64,000 nt of DNA from Pseudomonas sp. RIT409 (GCF_003052515.2 NZ_QARE02000018.1:1-64000); one strand, 5' to 3'. Shown: positions 17,401-25,476, numbered from the stretch's first letter. The notes: generated by a model not told the origin, from the sequence alone. Translations and numbers: made by a program.

Positions 17401-18026
17401 TCCAGATGACGAGCGCGCTGGATGTATTTTTCGATGAACACGCCCGCGTCGCTGAAGTTATTCTGGCCCAGGCGTTTTACCGCCTCGAACGACTCACTCA
17501 ATTCGCTGGGGCTGCGGCAGACCCGCATACCGATCCCGCCGCCACCGGCCGTACTCTTGAGCATCACCGGGTAGCCGATGGATGCCGCGGCGTCCAGAGC
17601 GGATTCGGCGCTGTCGAGCAGTTCGGTGCCTTCGAGCATCGGCACACCGTGTTGCTTGGCCAAGGCTCGCGCCGTGTGCTTGAGGCCGAACACCCGAAGT
17701 TGCTCGGGCGTCGGGCCGACGAACGCGATGCCTGCGTCCTCGCAGGCTTGCGCAAACGCCGCGTTTTCAGACAGGAAGCCGTAACCGGGGTGAATCGCCT
17801 TGGCCCCGGACGCTTTAGCGATGGCGAGTAGCTTGTCCACCGCCAGGTAGGTGCCTGCCGCTCCCCCCTCACCCAAGCTGTGGGCCTCATCGGCTTCGAG
17901 AATGTGCAGACTGGCGGCGTCGGCTTCGGAATAGACCGCCACGCCTTTGACCTGCAAGGCGCGCAAGGTGCGCAGGATGCGGCAGGCAATGGCGCCGCGG
18001 TTGGCGATCAGCAATGTGTCGAACAT
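14403..18026 (-). CDS. Guanidine/urea carboxylase (biotin-dependent)
   Basis: A 1207-residue enzyme. An N-terminal biotin carboxylase (about 1-450, GGGGIGMRVC ATP loop, FLEVNTRLQVEH) is followed by an AHS2/KipA-like domain, an AHS1/KipI-like domain and a C-terminal biotinyl domain with ESMKMEIP. It carboxylates guanidine and urea using ATP. The riboswitch at the operon head indicates guanidine as the real substrate, giving carboxyguanidine. ATG 18026 (MFDTLLIANRG) is the family start. Residues about 764-789, between the two transferase-like domains, are encoded by a REP doublet. An allophanate hydrolase gene, often the next gene, is absent. Confidence 0.92.
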   Translation of the reverse strand: MFDTLLIANRGAIACRILRTLRALQVKGVAVYSEADAASLHILEADEAHSLGEGGAAGTYLAVDKLLAIAKASGAKAIHPGYGFLSENAAFAQACEDAGIAFVGPTPEQLRVFGLKHTARALAKQHGVPMLEGTELLDSAESALDAAASIGYPVMLKSTAGGGGIGMRVCRSPSELSESFEAVKRLGQNNFSDAGVFIEKYIQRARHLEVQVFGDGRGEVIALGVRDCSVQRRNQKVLEETPAPNLPAGMAEALCEAAITLAKAVDYRSAGTVEFVFDSDDQRFYFLEVNTRLQVEHGVTEQVWGVDLVSWMVQLAAGDLPPLAQLRAGLQPHGHAIQARLYAEDPGRDFQPSPGLLTSVQFPAADGKALRIDTWVEAGCEIPPFFDPMIAKVITWAPDRASAAQALEQALDASRLYGVETNRDYLRQIIVDAPFASGEPWTRCLEGLVYHADTFEVLSGGTQTSVQDYPGRLGYWAVGVPPSGPMDSRSLRLGNRLLGNPEGSAALEITMTGPTLRFNTDAVVAVTGAVIPLSIDGQAQPMNQSLLVKAGSTLTLGTIAGAGARSYLCLRGGLDVPDYLGSKSTFTLGQFGGHGGRALRAGDVLHLSPLVDRSAGQTLPAEQVTELPAVRNIRVIYGPHGAPEYFTEAYIETFFSTDWEVHFNSSRTGVRLIGPKPEWVRADGGEAGLHPSNIHDNPYAIGAVDFTGDMPVILGPDGPSLGGFVCPVTIIEADLWQLGQLKAGDKVRFAPVTVEQARTLFRRSALARDCELPDTNVAPDTPESRASAPLQSPVILDIGENDTRLVARLSGDTHLLLEIGAPELDLVLRFRGHALMQTLEGRQLDGVIDLTPGIRSLQVHYQPERLPLVELLAIVEQAWQGVCASDNLQVPSRIVHLPLSWDDPACQLAIEKYMTTVRKDAPWCPSNLEFIRRINDLPNLDEVQRTVFDASYLVMGLGDVYLGAPVATPLDPRHRLVTTKYNPARTWTAENSVGIGGAYMCVYGMEGPGGYQFVGRTLQMWNRYRAVEAFDGKPWLLRFFDQIRFYPVSADELLKIRRDFPLGRYPLQIEHSTLKLADYQAFLAEEAPSIAAFRAQQQAAFNAERERWIANGQATFDSEEATAEVTEEATLEGGEISIDSHIAGNLWQVQVDIGQRVEAGQTLVVLESMKMEIPVTAPMAGVVRDVRVQPGSAVRAGQRVVVLDTAG
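15662..15736. repeat. REP doublet (REPIN-like) inside the carboxylase gene
   Basis: Two 18-bp arms, GCGCGCTTGCCCGCGATT (15662-15679) and its exact complement (15719-15736), flank a 39-bp loop. The arms match the intergenic REP doublets at 25486 and 56995. The element lies wholly within the coding sequence of the carboxylase and is translated in frame with no stop (RRSALARDCELPDTN and onwards). Confidence 0.92.
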
Positions 18027-18148
18027 GTTCTTACCCCTGGGACCGCGCGGGGCGTTCCCCAACCGGGTAGCGGGCCGTCCCGCTGTTGTACGCGTTGCAC
18101 GAAGGCCGTCCCTCGCGCCAGAACCTCATTTCAGACAGCGCGAGGCGC

Positions 18149-18784
18149 TCAATCCCACACCAGCAGTTCGGCAGGCGTCGGGTTGTAACCGTTGCAGGGG
18201 TTGTTCAATTGCGGGCAATTGGAGATCAGCACGATCACGTCCATCTCCGCGCGCAGTTCAACGTATTTGCCCGCGCCGGAAATCCCGTCCTCGAACGTCA
18301 GCCCACCTTCGGCCGTCACTGGCACGTTCATGAAGAAGTTGATGTTAGGGCTGATGTCGCGCTTACCCAGGCGACCATCGTAGGCACAGGCGCGCAGGTA
18401 GTTGTCGCGGCAACTGTGCATATGGCGTTTCTCGAGGGCGTAACGCACGGTATTGCTTTCTTGCGCGCAGGCGCCCCCTAAGGTGTCGTGACGCCCGCAG
18501 GTGTCTTCGACGATGGTCAGCATGGGGCGCCCAAGGTTGGAATACAGCACGCTGCCTTTACTGAGGTAGACGTTGTTCTGCCGACGCAGTGTGCGTTGCA
18601 CGTCGTAGCGTTCGCGAGGGTTGGCCAGGCTGTAGAACAGCGTGTCGACGGCCTGATTGCCTTCCAGATCCAGTAGGCGCAAGGTCTGCCCGGCCTTGAG
18701 TTCGGTCAGTGAAGGCTCACCGGCCGGAATGCGGGTGATGGACACGGGGGCAAGCGTGTGGTGGTGGGCGGGTGCAGTCGTCAT
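18149..18784 (-). CDS. Urea amidolyase-associated protein, DUF1989 (carboxyguanidine deiminase subunit)
   Basis: A 211-residue DUF1989 protein (EGNQAVDTLFYSLANP, DTCGRHDTLGGACAQESN, NPCNGYNPTPAELLVWD). Paired DUF1989 proteins in guanidine operons are known to form the carboxyguanidine deiminase CgdAB, which turns carboxyguanidine into allophanate and ammonia. This is the second of the pair. The start was set at ATG 18784 (MTTAPAHHH) because the longer reading would run deep into the upstream gene; a GGAGG site precedes it. The clustered Cys/His residues fit metal binding, which is inference. Confidence 0.88.
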   Translation of the reverse strand: MTTAPAHHHTLAPVSITRIPAGEPSLTELKAGQTLRLLDLEGNQAVDTLFYSLANPRERYDVQRTLRRQNNVYLSKGSVLYSNLGRPMLTIVEDTCGRHDTLGGACAQESNTVRYALEKRHMHSCRDNYLRACAYDGRLGKRDISPNINFFMNVPVTAEGGLTFEDGISGAGKYVELRAEMDVIVLISNCPQLNNPCNGYNPTPAELLVWD

Positions 18785-18795
18785 GGCGGGCCTCC

Positions 18796-19521
18796 TCAGG
18801 CGAACAGTCGGTCGGTGTTGATGAAGCCGCGTACGTTTTCTTCGCGGGACGTGCGGCAGTGTTCGGCGACGCTGGCGTCGGCCTTCATCCAACTGAGCTT
18901 GACCGGCTGAGGTGCGTACACAGGGTTGGGGTCCATCGGGTGTTGCAAGGCGGTCAACACCACCAGCGTGTCCATGGGGGCGTAGAGCTCGATGTAATCC
19001 CCGGCTTGCGAATTATCCGCAGCGAACGCCAGCGTGCCGTGATCGTCGACGTCGACCCGGCTGAACAGGTTGAGGGTCATCAGCAGGTCAGGCAGGCCCA
19101 GGCCCCATTTGCCCATTTCCACCAGCAGGTTGTCGGCGCCGTTGCGGAAAAAACCGTTGCGCAGTTCCTGGTAGCGACCCTGGCCATATTTCTGTGCCAC
19201 TTCATCGGCGCACAACACGCCACCGATGCTGTCGCTCCAGCCACAGGTGTCTGCGGTGATCGCCGCCAGCACCCGGCCCATGTCCGAGTACAGGCAATGG
19301 CCACGGGTGAGCTTGGCGGTGTGCTGGCATTTGAGGCTGTCGGGCAGGTTCAAACGCTCGGTTTTCTCGTGGGCGTTGAACATCGTCAGGCTGACGTTGG
19401 CGTTGCCGTTGAGGTCGGTGAGGCGCAGCAGCTCCCCGCGCTTGAGCACGAAAGACAAGTGACCGCCGCCAGGTAACACATCTTCAGCGAATACGGGAAA
19501 TACAGAGGTGGAATCAGTCAT
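18796..19521 (-). CDS. Urea amidolyase-associated protein, DUF1989 (carboxyguanidine deiminase subunit)
   Basis: A 241-residue DUF1989 protein, partner of the next gene. Matching features are GGHLSFVLKRGELLRLTDLNG, DTCGWSDSIGGVLC and the NLFSRVDVDDHGTL segment. It is probably the other subunit of the carboxyguanidine deiminase heterodimer. It sits 11 bp after the ATPase gene and 11 bp before its partner, so the operon is tightly packed. Which of the two genes is cgdA and which cgdB cannot be fixed here. Confidence 0.88.
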   Translation of the reverse strand: MTDSTSVFPVFAEDVLPGGGHLSFVLKRGELLRLTDLNGNANVSLTMFNAHEKTERLNLPDSLKCQHTAKLTRGHCLYSDMGRVLAAITADTCGWSDSIGGVLCADEVAQKYGQGRYQELRNGFFRNGADNLLVEMGKWGLGLPDLLMTLNLFSRVDVDDHGTLAFAADNSQAGDYIELYAPMDTLVVLTALQHPMDPNPVYAPQPVKLSWMKADASVAEHCRTSREENVRGFINTDRLFA

Positions 19522-19532
19522 GAGGAAATCCT

Positions 19533-20297
19533 TCAGGCCGTTTGCAGCGATTCAAGGGCCGCACGGGCGGCGCGGCGGTCGCTGTTCAGGGGAATGTCGT
19601 AAGTGATGCGGGCGCCGTAAGCACCAGGCGCATGTGGATCGTGGCGGACTTTGTCGAACACCATCAGGCGCGTGCCCAGGTTGAAGCCTTCGGAGAGGTC
19701 GTGGGTGACCATGAACACCGTCAATTGCGTCTCGCGCCACAGCTCCAGCAGCAGGGCGTGCATATCCTTGCGAATGCCTGGATCCAGCGCGCCGAACGGT
19801 TCGTCGAGCAGCAACACGCGAGGCTGCATGATCAGCGCCTGGGCGATGGCCAGGCGTTGTTGCATGCCGCCAGAAAGCTGGGTGGGGTATTTGTCCAGAG
19901 CGTGCCCCAGGCCAACCTTGTGCAGCAGCGCTGCCGCCTGTTCCCGCGCCTCGCGCTTGGCTTTGCCGAACAGGCGACCGAGGAGCGCCGAGCGAGGCAG
20001 CTCCAGGCCCAGCGCGACGTTGTTCAGCACGGACAGGTGCGGGAACACCGAATAACGCTGAAACACCACGCCGCGACTGGCATCGGGTTCGTTCGCCAGG
20101 GGCTGGCCATCGAGCAGGATCTGGCCCTTGCTGGGTACTTCCTGGCCCAGTAACAGGCGCAGAAAGGTCGATTTACCGCAGCCCGATGCGCCCACCAGCG
20201 TGCAGAATTCACCTTCGGCAATGCTCAGGTCCAAGCCTTCCAGGACCACTTGGTCGCCGTATTGCTGCCAGACGTTTTTGACCGAAATGAAGCTCAT
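19533..20297 (-). CDS. ABC transporter ATP-binding protein (guanidine/urea operon)
   Basis: A 254-residue ATPase of the nitrate/sulfonate/taurine (SsuB/TauB) class. Walker A is GASGCGKST, the signature LSGGMQQRLAIAQAL, Walker B VLLLDEPFGALD, and the H-loop VTHDLSEG. The start ATG at 20297 overlaps the permease stop by 4 nt (ATGA), showing translational coupling. It drives uptake by the permease and binding protein encoded upstream. The likely substrate is guanidine or a related nitrogen compound, judged from the riboswitch and neighbours. Confidence 0.92.
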   Translation of the reverse strand: MSFISVKNVWQQYGDQVVLEGLDLSIAEGEFCTLVGASGCGKSTFLRLLLGQEVPSKGQILLDGQPLANEPDASRGVVFQRYSVFPHLSVLNNVALGLELPRSALLGRLFGKAKREAREQAAALLHKVGLGHALDKYPTQLSGGMQQRLAIAQALIMQPRVLLLDEPFGALDPGIRKDMHALLLELWRETQLTVFMVTHDLSEGFNLGTRLMVFDKVRHDPHAPGAYGARITYDIPLNSDRRAARAALESLQTA

Positions 20298-21109
20298 GGC
20301 CGCGCCCCCTCGTACCAGGGAAAGGCTTTGCGGGTCAGCGCCTTGAGCCCCCAATCCATCAGCCAGGCGAGGAGGGTGATCCACACGACGTAGGGGACAA
20401 TCACGTCCATCGCCAAGTACCGACGCACCAGGAAGATCCGATAACCCAGACCGTCCGTGGACGCGATGGCCTCGGCCGCAATCAGGAACAACCACGCCGA
20501 CCCCAGCACCAGACGCAGCGAAATCAACAGCCGCGGCAGCAGTTGCGGCAAGACCACCCGAAGAATCAGCGTCCAGGTCGAGGCGCCCAGGGTCTGCGCC
20601 TTGATCAGCAACTCAACGGGTATTTCCCGGGCCCGCTGCTCTAGGTCTCGGGCCAGCACGGGGGTGATGCCAATGACGATCAGCATCACTTTCGACAACT
20701 CGCCCAGCCCGAAGACGATGAACAGAATGGGCAGGATGGCCAACGGTGGCACCATCGACAGCACCGTCAGCAGCGGTGACAGTGGCGCCCCGAACAACGG
20801 CAGCACGCCCGAAGCGATGCCCAGGCAAAGCCCGACGACGGCACTGATGGCCAGGCCGACGCCCAAGCGTTGCAGGCTGGAGGCGGTGTCCTGCCAGAGC
20901 AGGTACTCACCGGTGCGTGTATCCGGAACGACCGCCACACGTTTGATTGCTTCCGTCATTTGCACCGCGCTGGGCAGCAACTTGTCGTTGGGGTTTTCCG
21001 TCAGCCGTGTTGCCGAACCTGTGAAGTACGCGAACAGCAACAGGGCGAACGGCAGGATCACCAGGATCAGGCGGCTGGCACCGTCCGGACGGCGGTTAAT
21101 TAGGCGCAT
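20294..21109 (-). CDS. ABC transporter permease (guanidine/urea operon)
   Basis: A 271-residue inner-membrane protein with about six helices and the BPD_transp_1 coupling motif (EIPVELLIKAQTLGAS, followed by LPQLLPRLLISLRL). It is of the SsuC/TauC class. ATG 21109 (MRLINRRPDG) is preferred over the further upstream ATG at 21133, which would overlap the stop of the binding-protein gene's spacer and lacks a ribosome site. It pairs with the ATPase downstream and the binding protein upstream. Confidence 0.9.
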   Translation of the reverse strand: MRLINRRPDGASRLILVILPFALLLFAYFTGSATRLTENPNDKLLPSAVQMTEAIKRVAVVPDTRTGEYLLWQDTASSLQRLGVGLAISAVVGLCLGIASGVLPLFGAPLSPLLTVLSMVPPLAILPILFIVFGLGELSKVMLIVIGITPVLARDLEQRAREIPVELLIKAQTLGASTWTLILRVVLPQLLPRLLISLRLVLGSAWLFLIAAEAIASTDGLGYRIFLVRRYLAMDVIVPYVVWITLLAWLMDWGLKALTRKAFPWYEGARP

Positions 21110-21136
21110 CTGTAAATACCTGTATGAAGCCAATAT

Positions 21137-22204
21137 TTACAACTTGCCGTCAGCAGCCATCTGCACGTAGCTCGGGTCGAAGTGCAACTTGAGGTTGCCC
21201 TTGTCGCCCTCGGTCGCGTTATTGGCGAAGGTCATGCCCACGGCGCTGGAATCCTTTGCACCTTCGCCGAGCAGGCCGTGCTCGAACGAGAAGTCCGCGA
21301 CCTTGCGCATCGTCGTTTGCAGTTCCTTGCTGGTGGCGAAGGTGAGCGCCTCTTGCGGGGTAGCGAACAGTTTGGTGGTGTCCAGTTGCGACTGGAACCC
21401 GGCCAGATCGGTCCCTGAAGCTTTCGCCATGTGCTCCAGCGCTTCCTTGGCCTGGGCATTCTTCGCATTCATCAGAGCCACGACTTCGAACCAGGCGCCG
21501 GTCAGCGCTTTGCCCAATGCAGGGTTGTCTTTAAGGGTCTGCGTGTTGACCACCATCATGTCCATGATCTCGCCCGGGATCTTGCTGGAGTCGAACACCT
21601 CGGTGACGCCAGGCTTGGCTTTGATCTCCGAGAGCATCGGATTCCAGGTCGTGACGGCCTTGACCTGCGGCGTGTCGAACGCTGCCGCGATATCGGCGTC
21701 GGAGGTGTTGACGACTTTCAGGTCTCTTTCGGTCAGGTCCACCGAGTCCAGCGCGCGGGCCAGCAGGTAGTGGGAAACGGACAGCTCTACCAGATTGACG
21801 TCCATGCCCTTGAGGTCGGCGACCTTCTTGCCTTCTCCTTTGAGCACAATGCCGTCATTGCCATTGGAGAAATCGCTGACCACCAAGGCCGTGCTCTCTA
21901 CGCCACCGGCGGCCGGAATGGTCAGCGCGTCCATGTTGGTCATGGTGCAGCCATCGAACTGGCCAGCGGTGTACTGGTTGATCGATTCGACGTAGTCGTT
22001 GAGCTGGGTGACTTTGACCGTGATGCCGTATTTCTTGGCCCACTTGTCGACGATTCCCTGAGTGCCTGCGTATTCCCACGGCATCCAGCCCGCGTAGATG
22101 GTCCAGCAGACGTTGAAATCTTTTTTCGGGGCGGCGACGGCCGACAGGCTGATAACAGCAAAGGCGCTCGCGGTGAGCAAACGGACCAGACGGGACTTGT
22201 GCAT
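21137..22204 (-). CDS. ABC transporter substrate-binding protein (guanidine/urea operon)
   Basis: A 355-residue periplasmic binding protein with a signal peptide (about 1-24, cleavage after SAVA) and an NMT1/TauA-type fold (FNVCWTIYAGWMPWEYA). It resembles proteins annotated as putative urea ABC transporter binding proteins. It is the first gene after the guanidine-I riboswitch, and AGTAGAGG-type and GGAGG sequences lie just upstream of ATG 22204. Guanidine or a derivative is therefore a better guess than urea for its ligand. Confidence 0.9.
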   Translation of the reverse strand: MHKSRLVRLLTASAFAVISLSAVAAPKKDFNVCWTIYAGWMPWEYAGTQGIVDKWAKKYGITVKVTQLNDYVESINQYTAGQFDGCTMTNMDALTIPAAGGVESTALVVSDFSNGNDGIVLKGEGKKVADLKGMDVNLVELSVSHYLLARALDSVDLTERDLKVVNTSDADIAAAFDTPQVKAVTTWNPMLSEIKAKPGVTEVFDSSKIPGEIMDMMVVNTQTLKDNPALGKALTGAWFEVVALMNAKNAQAKEALEHMAKASGTDLAGFQSQLDTTKLFATPQEALTFATSKELQTTMRKVADFSFEHGLLGEGAKDSSAVGMTFANNATEGDKGNLKLHFDPSYVQMAADGKL

Positions 22205-22259
22205 GAATAACCTCCAGTAGCGAAAAGGGCGGGCAGGAGCACGGCGACACCACTGGTGT

Positions 22260-22362
22260 CCTGTCTCCCGGGCTTTTATCCCGCCGTGTAACCTCTACTG
22301 GAGGTCGCCGACTCTCGGACCAGCCACCTGCTCGTTCGAACAGGCCGGAACCCTAGTCGGCT
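22260..22362 (-). promoter_or_regulatory. Guanidine-I (ykkC) riboswitch
   Basis: On the minus strand, upstream of the binding-protein gene, the order of conserved ykkC blocks is complete. CTAGGGTTCCG comes first (about 22346-22356), then GGTCCGAGAG, then ACACGGCGGGATAAAAGCCC and GGGAGA (ending near 22264). This is the ligand-sensing core of the guanidine-I class, a genetic ON switch. After it, a GACACCA/TGGTGTC hairpin and CTCCTGCCCGCCCTTTT could form an alternative terminator stem; that part is inference. Confidence 0.95.
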
Positions 22363-22787
22363 ATTGCAAATTGTGGTGCCGCGAACCTGAAATGCTCCTG
22401 CACGGCAACTGCCAAGCGAGAGACGTGCCAACCTCGCAGCTCGCCGGTTTTCAAGGGCTGCGTCGCTGATTAGGATGACATCGATTGGCCGTCTGCATTC
22501 GACTGGTGCGCTGCGCCTCTTAACAGTGCGTCAGGCGTGCGTCCCATTGCCTCCTCAACTCGCTGGCAGAGCATCGTTAAATCCAATAACTGTGGCATCG
22601 TTTGATTTTGTATTGTTTTTTTACAATGTTTTGCTTGATTGATAGTTATATGACACTTCGTCCGATCATTCAGCCAATGAGGCACCCGGTGTTCTTTTTA
22701 CTGTCTTAAAGTTTGTCCTCTCACTTGTGTTGGAGGACGCCGACCAGCGCCGCTGGTTCGAGCGCCACCGCGGTCCAGGAGGCCGCC
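22363..22787. other. Divergent intergenic region between guanidine operon and lipoprotein gene
   Basis: No convincing gene. The part at 22590-22690 is AT-rich and probably carries promoters. A minus-strand reading of 71 codons (22470-22685) has no ribosome site and ordinary composition only by chance. Confidence 0.4.
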
Positions 22788-23312
22788 ATGTATCGACGAA
22801 GCTTGCTCACCGTATTGATGACCTTGTCTCTGGCAGGATGTTACGGAGGCTATTACGAATCGGAGACCTATACGCAGCCGGTCTATAGCAGTGGCTACAG
22901 CAGCGGATATGTGTACGACGGCTATCGCACCTATGGGGCGCCCGGGGTTTATGGCTCATCGGTCTACTACGCCTCGCCACGCTATTACTCGGCGCCCCGT
23001 TACTATTCACCGCCTCGGTATTACGCGCCGCCACCTCGTTATTACGGGCCTCGCCCCGGTTACGGCGGACCTCGTCCGGGCTATGGCGGGCCTCGGCCTG
23101 GCTACGGTGGCGGTTATTGGAATGGGGGCGGCTCCGGTTACAGGCCGCCACCCGGGCCAGGTCCTCGCCCTGGTGGCCCCGGTCATGGCTGGAATGGTGG
23201 TCCCGGTGGCCGTCCGGGCGGACCCCCGGGCAGACCTCCGGGAGGAAACTTTCGCCAGGACGGCAACTTCGGCCGCGGTGGTCACGGCGGGCCAGGCGGT
23301 GGAAATCGCTGA
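22788..23312 (+). CDS. Tyr/Gly/Pro-rich repeat lipoprotein
   Basis: A 174-residue protein with a lipoprotein signal (MYRRSLLTVLMTLSLAGC, lipobox LAGC, Cys18). Low-complexity repeats follow: PRYYSAP/PRYYSPP/PRYYAPP units at about 65-90, three RPGYGGP units at about 93-112, and a Gly/Pro/Arg-rich tail. A strong AGGAGG site precedes ATG 22788. It is likely anchored in the membrane facing the periplasm, with a disordered body. I do not know its role; similar small repeat lipoproteins are common in Pseudomonas. Confidence 0.75.
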   Translation: MYRRSLLTVLMTLSLAGCYGGYYESETYTQPVYSSGYSSGYVYDGYRTYGAPGVYGSSVYYASPRYYSAPRYYSPPRYYAPPPRYYGPRPGYGGPRPGYGGPRPGYGGGYWNGGGSGYRPPPGPGPRPGGPGHGWNGGPGGRPGGPPGRPPGGNFRQDGNFGRGGHGGPGGGNR

Positions 23313-23324
23313 CACATGACCGTT

Positions 23325-23351
23325 CGGCGCTCTGAGGAGCGCCGTTTTCGT
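23325..23351 (+). terminator. Rho-independent terminator after the lipoprotein gene
   Basis: A perfect 8-bp stem CGGCGCTC / GAGCGCCG with loop TGAG, followed by TTTTCGTTT. Confidence 0.85.
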
Positions 23352-23405
23352 TTAGAGCATTTGCCTGGCCTGGACCTGTCCTTTCGCGTTTCATCCGTTT
23401 CCGTA

Positions 23406-24518
23406 TCAATACCCCGACAGATCTGCCAGCGGATGTCGGCCTTCCCACACCTTTTCGAAATGGGCCTCGACCACTGCTGATGGAATTTTTGCCACGTCCT
23501 GCCAATGCCAGTGGGGGTGATGATCCTTGTCGATCAATCTGGCGCGGACACCTTCGGCAAATTCCGGGTGACGACAGCAATTGAGGCTCATCGTGTATTC
23601 CATCTGGAATACCTCGGCCAATGACAGGTGCCGAGCCCGTCGGATCTGCTCCCACACCAGCCTGGCCGTCAGCGGGCAGCCTTCGGTCAGGGTTTTGGCG
23701 GCTTTGGCGATCAGCGCGTCCTGCGCGTGCATTTGCTGCTTGAGTGCCTCCCACGCGTTTGCGGCGTTGGCCACATCCAGCCATTCATCGATCTGTTGAC
23801 GACGTGGCAACCATTGCGCTGCAGGCATGTTGCTGTGCGCCTCACGGTGCAGCGCCTTGAACAGGCTATTGAGCTGCACGCCTGTCTGTTCTTGCCAATT
23901 CAGCTGCAACAGACGATCGATCATTTCGTCCTGTTGCTCGTCGAGCAGGAAGCGATCGGCCAGGTCGAGGTCCAACGCGTCCCGGCCATTGATGTGGGCC
24001 CCTGTCAGCCCCAGGAACAACCCCAACTTGCCCGGCAACCTGGACAGAAACCAACTGGCACCCACATCGGGATACAGGCCGATGCTGATCTCCGGCATTG
24101 CCAGCCGACTGCTCGGCGTGACGACTCGAATACTGGCGCCCTGCAACAGCCCCATACCGCCGCCGAGTACGTAGCCGTGCCCCCAGCAAATGAGCGGTTT
24201 GGGGTAGGTGTGCAGTGCGTAGTCCAGCCGGTATTCCGCGGCGAAGAATGGGCCGGCGAGGGGCGGGACCTTCCCCGGTGCGTTGCGTCCCGCCTCCACC
24301 AGCGCACGCACATCACCGCCTGCACAAAAGGCCTTCTCGCCGTTGCCTCTGAGCAGCACGCAAACGATCTGTGGGTCGCTGGCCCAGACATCGAGACGAT
24401 CCTGCAGCGCCAGAATCATCGGCAGGGACAGCGCGTTCAGTGACTTTTCCGCGTCCAGTGTGGCGATCCCCAAACGCGCTCCGTCGGTTGCAGTCAATTC
24501 TTCGAATTGCAAGTTCAT
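23406..24518 (-). CDS. 3-hydroxyisobutyryl-CoA hydrolase (enoyl-CoA hydratase family)
   Basis: A 370-residue crotonase-fold enzyme with the HIBYL-CoA hydrolase pattern: EKAFCAGGDVRALVEAG, LDYALHTYPKPLICWGHGYVLGGGMGL in the family position, GLYPDVGASWFLSRLPG and INGRDALDLDLADRFL. It is longer than true hydratases, as hydrolases are. It acts in valine breakdown, releasing 3-hydroxyisobutyrate. ATG 24518 (MNLQFEEL) has GAGGT upstream; the 23 extra residues of the longer reading look like leader sequence. A related enoyl-CoA hydratase role cannot be ruled out. Confidence 0.85.
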   Translation of the reverse strand: MNLQFEELTATDGARLGIATLDAEKSLNALSLPMILALQDRLDVWASDPQIVCVLLRGNGEKAFCAGGDVRALVEAGRNAPGKVPPLAGPFFAAEYRLDYALHTYPKPLICWGHGYVLGGGMGLLQGASIRVVTPSSRLAMPEISIGLYPDVGASWFLSRLPGKLGLFLGLTGAHINGRDALDLDLADRFLLDEQQDEMIDRLLQLNWQEQTGVQLNSLFKALHREAHSNMPAAQWLPRRQQIDEWLDVANAANAWEALKQQMHAQDALIAKAAKTLTEGCPLTARLVWEQIRRARHLSLAEVFQMEYTMSLNCCRHPEFAEGVRARLIDKDHHPHWHWQDVAKIPSAVVEAHFEKVWEGRHPLADLSGY

Positions 24519-24688
24519 CGTGACCTCGTGTGCATGTGGCAGACGTGCAGCAAAGCTGTGAGTCCGAACCTCGGCGGGAAGTTGCACCCCGTCGTGTGCA
24601 CTGGAGTGTAGGAAAGGCGCCGGGTGCTGCGCTGGAAATAATTCGCCGCAGCCCCTAAAGTCCGCGCATTGTTTTTCCGGATAAGACC

Positions 24689-25384
24689 ATGACCGACGAC
24701 GACCGCATCAAGCTGGAGCCCAGCTGGAAACAGGCCCTGCGCCAAGAGTTCGAAAAACCCTATATGGGAGAACTGCGTGAGTTTCTGCGCCAGGAACATG
24801 CTGCCGGCAAGGAAATTTATCCGCCAGGCCCGCTGATCTTCAACGCATTGAACTCGACGCCACTGGACCACGTGAAAGTCGTCATTCTCGGTCAGGACCC
24901 CTATCACGGTCCGGGCCAGGCCCACGGCTTGTGTTTTTCAGTGCAGCCAGGGGTGCCTGCACCGCCATCGCTGGTCAACATCTATAAAGAGTTGAAACGC
25001 GACCTCAACATCGATATCCCCCCTCACGGCTACCTGCAATCCTGGGCCGATCAGGGCGTCCTGATGCTCAACACGACCTTGACCGTGCAGCGGGCGAACG
25101 CGGCGTCTCACGCAGGGAAGGGGTGGCAGCACTTTACGGACAAGATCATCGAAACCGTCAGCGCCCATCAGCCGCATTTGGTGTTTTTGCTCTGGGGCTC
25201 GCATGCCCAAAGCAAAAAGAAGCTCATCGATGCGTCCAAGCACCTGATCTTGACCGCCGTCCATCCTTCGCCCTTGTCGGCGTACAAGGGCTTCATTGGG
25301 TGCGGGCATTTCGGCATGGCCAACAAGTTTCTGCAACAGAACGGGCTGACGCCGATCGATTGGCGACTGCCGGAGAGCGTTTGA
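24689..25384 (+). CDS. ung: Uracil-DNA glycosylase
   Basis: A 231-residue family-1 UDG. The water-activating motif GQDPYHGPGQAHGLCFS, the uracil-binding Asn in LMLNTTLTV and the minor-groove motif HPSPLSAYKGFIGCGHF are all intact. It removes uracil from DNA in base excision repair. Length is normal. It is divergent from the HIBYL-CoA hydrolase gene and followed by a repeat cluster. Confidence 0.97.
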   Translation: MTDDDRIKLEPSWKQALRQEFEKPYMGELREFLRQEHAAGKEIYPPGPLIFNALNSTPLDHVKVVILGQDPYHGPGQAHGLCFSVQPGVPAPPSLVNIYKELKRDLNIDIPPHGYLQSWADQGVLMLNTTLTVQRANAASHAGKGWQHFTDKIIETVSAHQPHLVFLLWGSHAQSKKKLIDASKHLILTAVHPSPLSAYKGFIGCGHFGMANKFLQQNGLTPIDWRLPESV

Positions 25385-25389
25385 AGGGC

Positions 25390-25476
25390 ATTGACGTGTA
25401 GGGAGCGCGTTATAGAACCGGCTTGCGATTCCAATTGACGTGTAGGAGCGCGTTATAGAACCGGCTTGCGATTCCA
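25390..25476. repeat. Tandem copies of the abrB 3' end fused to REP half-sites
   Basis: Two head-to-tail units (25390-25433 and 25434-25476, 44 and 43 bp) read ATTGACGTGTAGG(G)AGCGCG and then a copy of the last bases of the abrB gene. On the minus strand each ends with codons for WNRKPVL and a TAA stop, while the real gene end is at 25582 with TGA. A third, partial unit runs into the REP doublet. Confidence 0.85.

Noticed and set aside
22470..22685. 71-codon minus-strand ORF upstream of the riboswitch
   Set aside because: No ribosome site before its ATG codons and no family pattern; it lies in the AT-rich promoter region.
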